The notes beneath the pieces are model-generated. The model did no database searches. It saw only the letters and a program-made list of their open reading frames with translations, and had not been told where the DNA came from. DNA of 64,000 nt from NCBI RefSeq assembly GCF_050942215.1, contig NZ_CP192056.1, positions 6,324,001-6,388,000 of the forward strand, written 5' to 3'. A program made the position numbers and the translations under genes. Source of the stretch: Sphaerimonospora sp050942215. Lineage in GTDB: Bacteria > Actinomycetota > Actinomycetes > Streptosporangiales > Streptosporangiaceae. This document shows, in pieces, positions 26,536-34,477 of the stretch (position 1 is the first letter of the stretch; every line of letters starts with the position of its first letter).

Positions 26536-26577
26536 CGAACCCGGCGGCCCATCACCCACCTAACGGATCAAAACCGG

Positions 26578-26781
26578 AGCAAAAGCGCCGACGCGCTCGC
26601 GGCGGCGCTGGGCGGCGCCATCTCGATCGAGGACGTGGGCCGCCGGGTCATCGCGTTCAGCACGATCCCCGGTCGGCCCCTCGACGACGTACGCCGGCCG
26701 GGCATCCTCGACCATGGGCGAGTTCCACCCCGCTCGGGACGGGTCGGACACTCCCTGACCGGCCGTCCGGGGAACCTCTGA
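26578..26781 (+). pseudogene. Remnant of a PucR/CdaR-type transcriptional regulator
   Basis: One frame reads SADALAAALGGAISIEDV and continues through RVIAFSTIPGRPLDDVRR before degenerating and stopping at TGA 26779-26781. This strongly resembles the conserved N-terminal stretch of PucR-family helix-turn-helix regulators. There is no start codon in frame and no C-terminal HTH domain, so it appears to be a truncated remnant between the ammonia-lyase and the secreted-protein genes. Confidence 0.5.
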
Positions 26782-26904
26782 GGTAAGGAAAGAGTGGGCA
26801 ATCACCGATACCGGGATCACCGAGAGCCGAGACCGGTGCCCGGCACGGGGGTAGGCAATCTTCACCGGTACGCCAGTGCCGACCGCTTCGATTGAAGGGA
26901 CAGG

Positions 26905-27387
26905 ATGCCAGGGGAAACGGCTCGTCACGCTGGCTCCGATCCGCGTGCCGACATGCCGGCCCGGCTGCGGCGGGCGGCGCTCGGCTTGCTCACGATCGGG
27001 GTGGCGGTGGCGCTCGCGTCCCCATCGCAGTCCGCGGACGCGATGGCGGTGCCCCGAGATCCGCGGAAGAATTACCGGGCCGCATCCGGCGACGGCCAGG
27101 ACAACGGCAATCAGTCCACCGTGCGCCTGGGCAATGGCAAGAACAACAGGAATTACTTGGCGATGGGCGGCACCCGGGCCAGCGGCGCCCTGCATCAGGT
27201 TTCGATCGGTGTCGGCGGCGTGAGCACCATCCAGGGCACTTACTGCAAACGCCGGACCCGGGTCTGCAAGGTTTCCCAGAATATAATGGCGCCATTTCGT
27301 AGGCATCCCTCGGGAAAACATGGCGTTTCCAGGATGCCGCCACCGTCTCCGGCAAGGGGTTCCGCCAGGCCGGCAAAGCATCGGTAA
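26905..27387 (+). CDS. Secreted small protein, GNGxxNxN / Cys-basic-Cys family, paralogue 1
   Basis: Predicted exported protein of 160 aa; I do not recognise a named family. ATG 26905 is preceded by AAGGGACAGG, a good ribosome binding site. A signal peptide with hydrophobic core ALGLLTIGVAVALA ends near ADA. The mature part is rich in Gly and Asn, with DNGNQSTVRLGNGKNNRN, then a beta-like stretch ending GVSTIQGTYCKRRTRVCKV, then APF and a Pro/Arg/Lys-rich tail. The two cysteines are separated by a basic stretch. The Asn/Gly spacing is loosely like curlin repeats, but this is only a resemblance. The two following genes share the same layout. No enzymatic motif is visible. Confidence 0.7.
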   Translation: MPGETARHAGSDPRADMPARLRRAALGLLTIGVAVALASPSQSADAMAVPRDPRKNYRAASGDGQDNGNQSTVRLGNGKNNRNYLAMGGTRASGALHQVSIGVGGVSTIQGTYCKRRTRVCKVSQNIMAPFRRHPSGKHGVSRMPPPSPARGSARPAKHR

Positions 27388-27514
27388 TCGTTCGCGCTGT
27401 AGATCATCAGAGAACCGAATGCGATGCCCGGCAACGGGTATGGCTGATGTCGATTTCATCCGACACGCCGGGGAGAAATCACTCGCCGCATGCCTGCCGG
27501 AAGGTGCCAGAGGA

Positions 27515-27931
27515 ATGGATTGTAACACTGTGCACAGCTCACTCGACGGCGTGATCGTCCATGTGCGTCGGCTGGTGTTCGGCACGCTCACGATCGCACT
27601 CGCGGGCGCCTTCGCTCTCCCCTCCACGAGTGCGGAGGCGGCCGCGACCTCCTCCAGCCTCCGGCCGATGGGCAACGGCACCGGTGGCGGTGACAACAAC
27701 GGCAACGGCTCCAGCGTTCTCGTGGGCCGCGGCAGGCGGAACACGAACGAGGTGACGATCGGCAGCCTGAAGAGTGGGAGGGGAATAGAACAGGCCACCA
27801 TCAGCGTGCGAGGAGCCGGGGTCACCCAGGGGAGTTACTGCACCCGGAGGTCCCGCGCCTGCAATGTTCCGCAATATGCATGGGTGCCCTTCACCAGGGG
27901 AGGGTCGCGTTACTCGTCCGGATCTCGGTGA
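27515..27931 (+). CDS. Secreted small protein, GNGxxNxN / Cys-basic-Cys family, paralogue 2
   Basis: Predicted exported protein of 138 aa, clearly related to the gene before it. I chose ATG 27515 because GGAAGG lies ten bases upstream. The signal peptide core is VFGTLTIALAGAFAL, with cleavage likely after AEA. The mature part has DNNGNGSSVLVGRGRRNTN, an alternating hydrophobic/polar stretch, GVTQGSYCTRRSRACNV and a terminal VPF segment, aligning with paralogue 1 motif by motif. Codon use resembles neighbouring genes. Function unknown; a cell-surface or extracellular structural or binding role is only a guess. Confidence 0.7.
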   Translation: MDCNTVHSSLDGVIVHVRRLVFGTLTIALAGAFALPSTSAEAAATSSSLRPMGNGTGGGDNNGNGSSVLVGRGRRNTNEVTIGSLKSGRGIEQATISVRGAGVTQGSYCTRRSRACNVPQYAWVPFTRGGSRYSSGSR

Positions 27932-28143
27932 TCGAAACCCGTGCGCTCCTGAAGGTTTCCCACAGCCTGCTTCGACATAACCTGAACGCTTGAGTTTTAA
28001 CACCGCCCACGGCAATGATATGGCAAGATGCCGACGATCTCCGCTCGTTGAACGACCTCGATGGTCTGCGGGAGCCTATGCTGTCGAATGCGTCCGATCG
28101 GACCAAGTGCCGCACTCGCCAGATCAGCAGGGGACGACGAAAA

Positions 28144-28806
28144 GTGACTTTCAAGTGTGTCGGTGGAGCATTCGGCGGAAGAACTCTTTCCCTGTTTCTC
28201 GCCGGTGCCCTCGCCTCGACCGCACTCGTCGGGATCGCTGAGCCATCCCATGCTGCTGCGGATACAAAACGGCCGGAAGCAGACACGAAACGAGCGACGG
28301 CTGACGCCGATGCGCACCGCGGTCACAGAACCGGAAACGGCAGGCGCAACCGGAACATCGTCTTCTCGAACAGCCCCACCCGCAATCGCGGCTACCAGCA
28401 CACGACGGCCACGACGGCGGGCGGCGCGACCAGCGTGCAGAACGTGCTGTGCAAGCGGGTCAAGAACTGCAAAATCATCGTGAAGATGACGATCGTCGTC
28501 CCGACCCCCACCGCGAAGCCCACGACCACGACACCCGAACCCACCGCGCCTGAAGCGGAATCCGCGGCGATGCCGGCCCCGTCTTCCGGAACACCGGCCA
28601 CACCGACCATCGGCACGCCCGTCCCCACCCCGTCACCTGCACCGTCAGATGAGGCGACACCGACTCCGTCTCGCGAGACACCAGGCACCATGGCCGCTCG
28701 CACACCCGTCCCCATCCCCGTCCCGTCCGGTCGCGGCAGAGCCCTCCTGCTGCACCTGCGCGGGACGGTCGGCCTGCGTCTCAACCCGCTCCAGAATCCG
28801 CTCTGA
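28144..28806 (+). CDS. Secreted protein, GNGxxNxN / Cys-basic-Cys family with Pro/Thr-rich tail, paralogue 3
   Basis: Predicted exported protein of 220 aa from GTG 28144, which has AGGGGA about ten bases upstream; the longer ATG at 28015 would put the signal peptide far inside. Signal peptide core LSLFLAGALASTALVG, cleavage near HAA. The mature N terminus has RTGNGRRNRN and QHTTATTAGGATSVQNVLCKR, then a second Cys in KNCKI, matching the shared motif. Unlike its paralogues it continues about 90 residues as a Pro/Thr/Ala/Glu-rich low-complexity region, the composition of a wall-spanning stalk, and ends GLRLNPLQNPL. No LPXTG signal is seen. Confidence 0.7.
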   Translation: MTFKCVGGAFGGRTLSLFLAGALASTALVGIAEPSHAAADTKRPEADTKRATADADAHRGHRTGNGRRNRNIVFSNSPTRNRGYQHTTATTAGGATSVQNVLCKRVKNCKIIVKMTIVVPTPTAKPTTTTPEPTAPEAESAAMPAPSSGTPATPTIGTPVPTPSPAPSDEATPTPSRETPGTMAARTPVPIPVPSGRGRALLLHLRGTVGLRLNPLQNPL

Positions 28807-28854
28807 CGCGTTCACCGGCCTAGCTGTACCCGCCCCACCCCAACGTGGCTGTTC

Positions 28855-29967
28855 CTACGATCGGCCGGTGGTCGCGTCCTCCCTGCCCATCTCATCGGCT
28901 CCGACAACTGGATCGGCCGGCCGCCGGTGGGTCTCCGCGCGGCGCAGGAGCAGCATCGCGGCGTCGTCCGGGACGGGCCCGCCCACGTGGCGCAGCAGAT
29001 CGGCGCGCAGCTCGTCCAGCGCGGCCTGCGGGTCGGGCGCCCGCAGCAGACGCACGCGTTCCTCGAGCGGATAGAAGACCCCGCTCCGGTCCCGGGCCTC
29101 GATGACGCCGTCCGTATAGAAAAGGATCTGGTCGCCGTCCCCGAACGGGACGCCGTACGGCTTGGGCCGGGGAGAACCGAGCTCGGCGAGCCCGAGCGGG
29201 GCGGCCTCCTCCGGCGGTTCGGCCAGATGGACGCCGCCGTCTCCGCCGAGCACGAGCGGAGCGGGATGGCCGCAGTTGAGCAGCCAGATCTCCTCGTCGT
29301 GCACCTCGGCGAGGATCGCCGTGACGAACTTCTCACCGCTCAGATGCCGGGCGAGGCTGGTCTCCAGCCGTTCGGCGACGCCGAGCAGTTCGGCCTGGTC
29401 ATAGGCCGCCTCACGGAACGCGCCAAGAACCCACGCCGCTGTCTCCACGGCCTCCAGGCCCTTGCCCTGCACGTCACCGATCAGCAGCCGCACCCCCTCC
29501 GGCGTGACGACCACCTCGTAGAGGTCGCCGCCGATCTGCGCCTCAGCCGCGGCCGACGTGTAGGACAGCGCGACCGTCAGATCGCCGGCCCGGCGGGGGA
29601 CGGGGCGCAGCAGCACACGCTGGGCGGCCTCCGCGACCAGCCGGACCGTGGCCAGCTTGCGTTCGCGCCCGATCCTCAGCACGCTCGCCAGCATGCTGGC
29701 CCCGGTGACCCCGACTATCGACGCCATCGTGAGGGTGTTCTGCGGCCGGCCGAGCAGCTGGTCGTACGCCGCCAGCGGCACATAGACGACCAGCGAGAGC
29801 ACGCCCACCGCAGCGGTACGGCGTATGCCGCCCGAGACCGAGGCGAAGGCCGGCCCCAGGGTGAGCAGCGGCAGAAAGACCAAGGTAGGCCCGACGAGCA
29901 GGTCGGCCAGAACCACACCGGATATCGCGACGAACGGCAGCGCACGGAGGACTCCCTGCGATTTCAT
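28855..29967 (-). CDS. SpoIIE-type serine phosphatase with N-terminal membrane segments
   Basis: PP2C-like SpoIIE phosphatase of about 370 aa. Several hydrophobic segments lie in residues 1-100 (for example FVAISGVVLADLLVG and AVGVLSLVVYVPLAA). The phosphatase domain has the metal-binding aspartates in GGDLYEVV, GDVQGKG, YTDGVIEA and PDDAAM. In actinobacteria such proteins dephosphorylate STAS-domain anti-anti-sigma factors. I prefer ATG 29967 because GGAG lies about nine bases upstream; ATG 30006 is the longer alternative. It is convergent with the secreted-protein cluster and sits a few kilobases from two STAS genes and a HATPase kinase, which suggests but does not prove a partner-switching link. 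Confidence 0.85.
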   Translation of the reverse strand: MKSQGVLRALPFVAISGVVLADLLVGPTLVFLPLLTLGPAFASVSGGIRRTAAVGVLSLVVYVPLAAYDQLLGRPQNTLTMASIVGVTGASMLASVLRIGRERKLATVRLVAEAAQRVLLRPVPRRAGDLTVALSYTSAAAEAQIGGDLYEVVVTPEGVRLLIGDVQGKGLEAVETAAWVLGAFREAAYDQAELLGVAERLETSLARHLSGEKFVTAILAEVHDEEIWLLNCGHPAPLVLGGDGGVHLAEPPEEAAPLGLAELGSPRPKPYGVPFGDGDQILFYTDGVIEARDRSGVFYPLEERVRLLRAPDPQAALDELRADLLRHVGGPVPDDAAMLLLRRAETHRRPADPVVGADEMGREDATTGRS

Positions 29968-30347
29968 GGCGACTCCATTGCTGACCTCGGCCAGTTCATG
30001 GAACATTCCCTGCGGTTTCGCTGCTACTCCTTTTCCCGGCCGGGCTCACCGGCTGCCGGCCGCCTTGCCACCCGCGATTATGCGCCCGTCGACGAGGTCT
30101 GTGGCGGTTCATCGGCGAAAACTCTCAGGAGGCCGAGGGGCTGACGACCTGAGGGAGATTAGCAGAGAGGAAAGATGCATCTATTGTGGCAGAAATCTAC
30201 ACAGGCGACCATTCGACCCGCCCGGTCCCACGTGACCCGACAAGGCGCGAACAACCCCGCATTTCGCGAGATCACGGCCTTCTGGGCGCAGGTCGCGGGC
30301 CGACAGCAGCGGAGCCTGCCCGGTGGAGGGCCGGGAAGCCTCACCTG
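29968..30347. other. Intergenic region without a supported gene
   Basis: Contains a 10-base palindrome AGATGCATCT (30173-30182) preceded by AGAGAGGAA on the plus strand. A plus-strand ORF begins at ATG 30175 but runs into the 3' end of the padR-like gene, and its composition looks non-coding. I see no terminator hairpin I can defend. Confidence 0.4.
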
Positions 30348-30872
30348 TCATCGGCGGACCTCCTCGGCGAGCCGGTCCAGCCGGGAGCCGGTCAGCTCCA
30401 GCCAGCGCAGGTCGGCCTCGAGGTGGAAGATCGCATGATCGCAGATCAGCGCGTCGGCCAGATCTCCGCGCGTCTTGCGCCGAGTCAGCTCCCGCATCAG
30501 GTCGAGGTGCGCCGCGCGCTGGACGTCGAGGATCGTCGCGGCATCCCGGCCGGTCAGCAGCGCGAGCACCACCTTGGTATAGAGGGTGCTGTTCAGGTAG
30601 AGGCCTGGGCGCTCCGGCCGAGACAGCCATCCCTCCACGTCGCTGACGCCGGCGGCCGTGATCGCGTACCGCTTGCGCTCGGGCCCGCCCCCGCGCTCGA
30701 CCGCGTCGACCTCGACGAGCCCGTTCTTCAGCAGCCGCGCCAGCGTGGCGTAGACCTGGCCGTAATGGAGTGGACGATCCTGGCCGAACTGGGCGTCGAA
30801 CTCCTGCTTGAGGTCGTACCCGTGCCGGGGCCCGCACTCCAGCAGCGCCAGCAACGTGTGGGAAATCGGCAT
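30348..30872 (-). CDS. PadR family transcriptional regulator
   Basis: Winged-helix repressor of 174 aa. The N-terminal PadR domain (LLALLECGPRHGYDLKQEF, then a Tyr-rich YGQVYATLARL recognition region and ERKRYAITAAG wing) is followed by a helical vinculin-like dimerisation domain. A minus-strand -10 box TATAGT (30885-30880) lies seven bases before ATG 30872, so the transcript is probably leaderless and starts at that ATG; GTG 30878 is less likely. A long palindrome covers the -10 box, consistent with autorepression. It follows the SPFH and ribbon-helix-helix genes on the same strand but probably has its own promoter. Ligand and targets unknown. Confidence 0.9.
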   Translation of the reverse strand: MPISHTLLALLECGPRHGYDLKQEFDAQFGQDRPLHYGQVYATLARLLKNGLVEVDAVERGGGPERKRYAITAAGVSDVEGWLSRPERPGLYLNSTLYTKVVLALLTGRDAATILDVQRAAHLDLMRELTRRKTRGDLADALICDHAIFHLEADLRWLELTGSRLDRLAEEVRR

Positions 30873-30884
30873 GCCCACGACTAT

Positions 30885-30921
30885 ACATCGCCTCTATACA
30901 CGGTGTGTACAGAGGCGATGT
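30885..30921. promoter_or_regulatory. 37-bp palindrome, probable PadR operator
   Basis: Perfect 11-base outer arms ACATCGCCTCT (30885-30895) and AGAGGCGATGT (30911-30921) flank inner arms TACAC (30897-30901) and GTGTA (30905-30909). It overlaps the -10 box of the padR-like gene. CTATACA also occurs as a direct repeat at 30881 and 30894. Confidence 0.75.
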
Positions 30922-30941
30922 GCGGTCGATCGGGCGGCGGA

Positions 30942-31172
30942 TCAGCGGTCGGCGCGCGGGTGCTCCTCTCCGGCGGACTCGCCGCCGGATTCCTTTTCCC
31001 CGGAGTCCCTCGCGCCTGGCCTCCTGGGCTCGCGCCCCGCCTGCTTGAGCGCGAGGCGCAGGCCGTACTCGATCTGGGCGTTGATGCTGCGCAGATCGTC
31101 GGCCGCCCATCTGGCGACGGCCTCGTAGACGGCGGGATCAAGCCGGAGTAGGAGCTTTTTGCGTTCCGGCAT
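30942..31172 (-). CDS. Ribbon-helix-helix (Arc/CopG/HicB-like) protein
   Basis: Small protein of 76 aa. Residues 1-45 (KKLLLRLDPAVYEAVARWA, then DLRSINAQIEYGLR) match the beta-helix-helix layout of Arc/CopG DNA-binding proteins. The C-terminal 30 residues are Gly/Glu/Arg-rich and probably disordered. ATG 31172 lies two bases after the SPFH stop, so translation is likely coupled. No toxin gene is adjacent, which argues against a simple toxin-antitoxin pair; pairing with an SPFH gene suggests a shared regulatory or membrane-stress role. Confidence 0.75.
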   Translation of the reverse strand: MPERKKLLLRLDPAVYEAVARWAADDLRSINAQIEYGLRLALKQAGREPRRPGARDSGEKESGGESAGEEHPRADR

Positions 31173-31174
31173 GG

Positions 31175-32071
31175 TCAGGCATAGAGGCTGCCGGCGTTGA
31201 CCACCGGCTGGGTCGCCCGGTCGCCGCAGAGGACGACCAGGAGGTTGGACACCATCTGGGCCTTGCGCTCCTCGTCGAGTTCGACCACTCCCTGCTCCGA
31301 CAGCCGGTCCAGGGCGAGCCTCACCATACCGACAGCGCCCTCCACGATGTGCGCACGCGCCGCGACCACCTGTGCGGCCTGCTGACGGACCAGCATGGCC
31401 TGGGCGATCTCGGGGGCGTAGGCCAGGTGGGTGATCCGCGCCTCCAGGACCTCGACACCGGCCAGGTCGGTGCGCTCACGCAGCTCGGCGGTGAGCTCCC
31501 CGGCCACCTCCGCGCCGTCGCGCAGGCTGGTGCGGCCCTCCTCATGGGAGTCGTACGGATGACTGGTGGCCAGGTGCCGTACGGCGGCCTCCGACTGGAT
31601 CGCCACGTACTCCTCGTAGTCGTCCACCGAGAACGCCGCCCGCGCGGTGTCGACCACCTTGTAGACCACGACCGCGGCTATCTCCACCGGATTGCCGTCG
31701 GCGTCGTTGACCTTGAGCTTGGCGGTCTCGAAGTTGCGCACCCGGAGCGTGATCCGCTGCTTGGTGGTGAACGGCAGCACCCACTGGAACCCGGCGGCGT
31801 TCAACGAGCCGACGTACCGGCCCAGGAACTGCACGACCTTGGCCTCGTTCGGATTGATGACGGTGAAGCCCGACGCCACGATCACGGCGACCACGAGCCA
31901 CGCGATCGTCAGTGCGATCAGCAGCCCGACGCCCCCCGGCAGCCCCTCCTCCCACGCCGTCGAATCCAACCCGGACAGCTTGCTCTGCCAGCCCGGCACC
32001 AGCGCACCGGCGAGCACCAGCAGGACCAGCAGTACGGCGAAGCCGTTCAGCCGGAACGCCCGTCGTTCCAT
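31175..32071 (-). CDS. SPFH/Band 7 domain membrane protein
   Basis: Stomatin/prohibitin-like membrane scaffold of 298 aa. Two N-terminal membrane segments (FAVLLVLLVLAGALV and IALTIAWLVVAVIVASGF) precede the SPFH domain (INPNEAKVVQFLGRYVG, RNFETAKLKVNDADGNPVE, VVYKVVDTA) and a helical region with LAYAPEIAQAML. Such proteins form membrane microdomains. I chose ATG 32071 because GGGGAGAGG lies just upstream; the reading frame stays open further, but the added residues show no domain. It heads an operon with the ribbon-helix-helix gene. A palindrome at 32092-32117 lies directly upstream. Confidence 0.88.
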   Translation of the reverse strand: MERRAFRLNGFAVLLVLLVLAGALVPGWQSKLSGLDSTAWEEGLPGGVGLLIALTIAWLVVAVIVASGFTVINPNEAKVVQFLGRYVGSLNAAGFQWVLPFTTKQRITLRVRNFETAKLKVNDADGNPVEIAAVVVYKVVDTARAAFSVDDYEEYVAIQSEAAVRHLATSHPYDSHEEGRTSLRDGAEVAGELTAELRERTDLAGVEVLEARITHLAYAPEIAQAMLVRQQAAQVVAARAHIVEGAVGMVRLALDRLSEQGVVELDEERKAQMVSNLLVVLCGDRATQPVVNAGSLYA

Positions 32072-32091
32072 CGCCTCTCCCCTCTCGTCAG

Positions 32092-32117
32092 CTATCGAAG
32101 TGATATCACCAAGATAG
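32092..32117. promoter_or_regulatory. Palindromic operator upstream of the SPFH gene
   Basis: CTATC (32092-32096), three bases, GTGATATCAC (32100-32109), three bases, GATAG (32113-32117). The whole 26-bp structure is symmetric and ends about 20 bases upstream of the SPFH start codon. It differs from the padR palindrome, so a second regulator may act here. Confidence 0.65.
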
Positions 32118-32261
32118 CGCAGAGCTAGCATTCCACAAGGGGGCGCCCCCGCCTCCATCGCGGCGATCCGATCCGACGGCGTCGGCGTGCCCCTTCCCTT
32201 TACGTCAGGTCCGGCGCCGATTGCCTAGAGTTGCCGACAGACCGACGAACAGGGGGAGGGC

Positions 32262-32702
32262 ATGACAAAAGACCAGGCCGCACAGGCGGTGCGTGAGGCG
32301 AAGGCGAGGCTGGGCGTCACCTGGGCGCAACTGGCCGAGGCGGTGGGCCGACCGGTCCCGTGGACGGTGGCGGCACTGCTCGGCCAGCATCCGATGAGCG
32401 AGGCAGAGGCCACGGCGGCGGCGAACCTGCTGGACCTCGACGAGAACGTGACTCGGGCACTGCGACTCCAGCCGACACGCGGATCGCTCGGTGCCGCCGT
32501 CCCCACCGACCCGACGATCTACCGGTTCTACGAGGTCCTGCAGGTCTACGGCCCGACGATCAAGGAGCTGATCCACGAGGAGTTCGGGGACGGCATCATG
32601 AGCGCGATCAACTTCAACCTGGCGGTACGCCGGGTGCCTGACCCGGGGGGCGACCGGGTCGAGGTCGTGCTCAACGGCAAGTTCCTGCCGTACGAATGGT
32701 GA
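32262..32702 (+). CDS. cynS: Cyanate hydratase (cyanase)
   Basis: Decomposes cyanate with bicarbonate to ammonia and carbon dioxide in the cytoplasm; 146 aa, close to the usual 147-156. The N-terminal half is a helical HTH-like domain. The C-terminal catalytic domain has IYRFYEVLQVYG (catalytic Arg and Glu) and FGDGIMSAINF (catalytic Ser), then LNGKFLPYEW at the end, which is the family's normal terminus. GGGGGAGGG lies just upstream of ATG 32262. It stands alone, with no cyanate transporter or carbonic anhydrase next to it. Confidence 0.95.
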   Translation: MTKDQAAQAVREAKARLGVTWAQLAEAVGRPVPWTVAALLGQHPMSEAEATAAANLLDLDENVTRALRLQPTRGSLGAAVPTDPTIYRFYEVLQVYGPTIKELIHEEFGDGIMSAINFNLAVRRVPDPGGDRVEVVLNGKFLPYEW

Positions 32703-32868
32703 CCGGCCCGACCGGCGCGACCTGCCTCCACCGGTGAGCCGGTGGACCGGTAGCCGACAGCCGATGTCGCGGCCTCGCCGGCCGCCGGCGGGGCCGCTAT
32801 GCCCGAGACCGGCCGAGACGACGACCGGCCGGATCGGCGTACGCATTCTGTCGGTCGCGCCCGGCAGA

Positions 32869-33060
32869 ATGACCCTCATCGTGACCACGGAAACACTCCC
32901 GCGCCCGCTGCCGGTCGACCTCGTCGACGGGCCCGGCGGCCTGCTCTATCTGCTCCCGCACGCTCCGCTCACCCCGGCCGACTGCGAGGCACTGTCCGCG
33001 ATTCTCGCCGCACGCGCCGCCGCCACCACCCGTCACCCCGCCCTCCGGATCCCGCCCTGA
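32869..33060 (+). CDS. Small hypothetical protein
   Basis: An ORF of 63 aa from ATG 32869, with a middle segment VDLVDGPGGLLYLLPHAPLTPADCEALSA split by a leucine-rich stretch and an Ala/Arg-rich end. High G/C at third codon positions supports coding. The start codon lies in the right arm of a 7-base inverted repeat CATTCTG (32844-32850) / CAGAATG (32865-32871). GTG 32881 is a possible alternative start. I do not recognise the family. Confidence 0.45.
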   Translation: MTLIVTTETLPRPLPVDLVDGPGGLLYLLPHAPLTPADCEALSAILAARAAATTRHPALRIPP

Positions 33061-33363
33061 GCGGTGACGGCTCACCCGCCGGACCGGACAGATGACGGCG
33101 GGGCGTCCGGTCCCGGAAAGCCGCCGGGCCCAGCGGATTCGGCGGATCGGCAGGGTACGGCGGAACCGTATCGGATAGAGGGACAACCGTCCTAAAGATC
33201 CGCTTCTGTTGACTTTTTACGGATTTGCCCATCTGTGGGAGGAAGGTGAAAATCCACGACGGACTCCCGACGCATCGACCGTCCGGCATTACTGGGACCT
33301 GACACTCCTCCGGGTAGCGTCGTTTGCAGACAGTACGCCCCGAAAATGGACGAAGGCGCGTAT
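33061..33363. other. Intergenic region upstream of the first STAS gene
   Basis: Holds the likely promoter of the STAS gene at 33364. TTGACT at 33209-33214 is a possible -35 box, but I could not pair it with a convincing -10 box. GGGTAG near 33310 is loosely like a stress-sigma -10 element, without a clear GTTT at the right distance. Confidence 0.3.
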
Positions 33364-33774
33364 ATGGCAATCCCACTCGAGATTACTGTCAGCGATCACC
33401 AGGCGGCTTCCGTGGTCGCGCTGGCTGGTGAACTCGACATCGCCACCGGGGATGTGCTCCGTGGCACGATCGAAGACCTCATCCAGCGTGGACGCACCAA
33501 GCTGGTGGTGGACGCGTCCGTACTCCAGTTCTGTGACTCGTACGGACTGGAGGCCCTGCTGGAGATGCACGACGCCCTGAAGGACGTCGGCGGATCCATG
33601 TGCCTCGCTGGAGTTCACGGCGTTCTGCGGCTGGTGCTCGACGTGACCGGAACGGACACGTTCACGATCAAACAGACTCCTGCCGAGGCGCTGGCCGATG
33701 TGCTGGTCGCGCCCGCCCGTGACACCGCCTCGAACGAACGGCGGAAGAAGTCCGCACTGAGCAGCTTGGTCTGA
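33364..33774 (+). CDS. STAS domain protein, anti-sigma factor antagonist
   Basis: STAS-domain protein of 136 aa. ALAGELDIATGDVLR, a beta strand LVVDASVLQFCDSYGLEALL containing the Asp-Ser of the phosphorylation site (CDSYG), and VLRLVLDVTGTDTFT follow the anti-anti-sigma pattern. A 20-residue polar tail is unusual. When unphosphorylated such proteins bind anti-sigma kinases and release sigma factors. ATG 33364 is preferred because GAAGG lies nine bases upstream; ATG 33346 is possible. Likely partners nearby are the HATPase protein at 35067 and the SpoIIE phosphatase, but no sigma factor gene is present. Confidence 0.88.
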   Translation: MAIPLEITVSDHQAASVVALAGELDIATGDVLRGTIEDLIQRGRTKLVVDASVLQFCDSYGLEALLEMHDALKDVGGSMCLAGVHGVLRLVLDVTGTDTFTIKQTPAEALADVLVAPARDTASNERRKKSALSSLV

Positions 33775-34477
33775 GCCTGATGCGATCAGGCATGTGGCAG
33801 GCCCGCGCCGCCGGGAGGGCCCGCCATGCACTTGAACTCTGACGTCCCGCAGTTCCCGACGTGGCGGCCGTGTCCTCTGCGGCGTCCTCTGCGGCCGCCC
33901 GAACCCGCGTCGCCGGCTCAGGGGAGATCGGCCGGCGGGGCCGGTCCGGCGTCTGCCGTACGAGCAGGTCGGCGACGTCGAGCCCGCCACACGTGGACGG
34001 CACGCCGGCGAGCCGTTCCCGAGCCGTGCCACCCGTTTCGCCGGGCATGCGTGGTCTTACCGACTTCTCCTCCAGGGTCGGCCACCGGCCGGAAGACGTT
34101 CTCCCAGGTGGATGCGGGGAAAACCACTTTTGTGATTCCTTGGCGCTCCCGCGCCGCGGACGAGGGAGCGCGTCTTCGTTGGGGTCGTGACGTCCCCGTG
34201 GCTTAAACTGGCTGACGGCCTGATCGAGGCTCGCCTGCCCGGCGGCCGGTTCTGGGGGGTACGTGACTATGGCGAAGCGTTCACCGCAGCGCATATGGCA
34301 CGGCATGATCTGTCGAACACAACCCCGGAGAGCGCGGTGAGAACCGTGTCCTGCCGCGCGCGACCCAGACGGCCCCAGGCGAAGCATCCGTCTGGATCCA
34401 CGTGCGCGACAGGTGTCGTTTTTCGAATTCCCCTCATCACCCCTGACCATGTCCACAGCATCCGCCGAGGTGTGCGA
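33775..34477. other. 700-base region without a supported gene
   Basis: Several ORFs exist on both strands. A minus-strand frame (ATG about 34048 to 33668) has fairly good third-position G/C but lacks a well-placed ribosome binding site, overlaps the end of the STAS gene and shows no domain. A plus-strand extension upstream of the second STAS gene is also unconvincing. A decayed gene is possible. Confidence 0.4.

Noticed and set aside
30175..30438. Plus-strand 87-codon ORF after a purine-rich sequence
   Set aside because: It overlaps the padR-like 3' end on the opposite strand and has no coding character beyond the first codons.
30942..31172. Toxin-antitoxin pair
   Set aside because: The ribbon-helix-helix gene has no adjacent toxin; its neighbours are SPFH and PadR genes.
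33668..34456. Minus-strand 262-codon ORF
   Set aside because: It overlaps the STAS gene end, lacks a suitably placed ribosome binding site, and shows no recognisable domain.
34187..34477. N-terminal extension of the second STAS protein
   Set aside because: The added 97 residues have no STAS similarity, and GTG 34478 has a well-spaced ribosome binding site.
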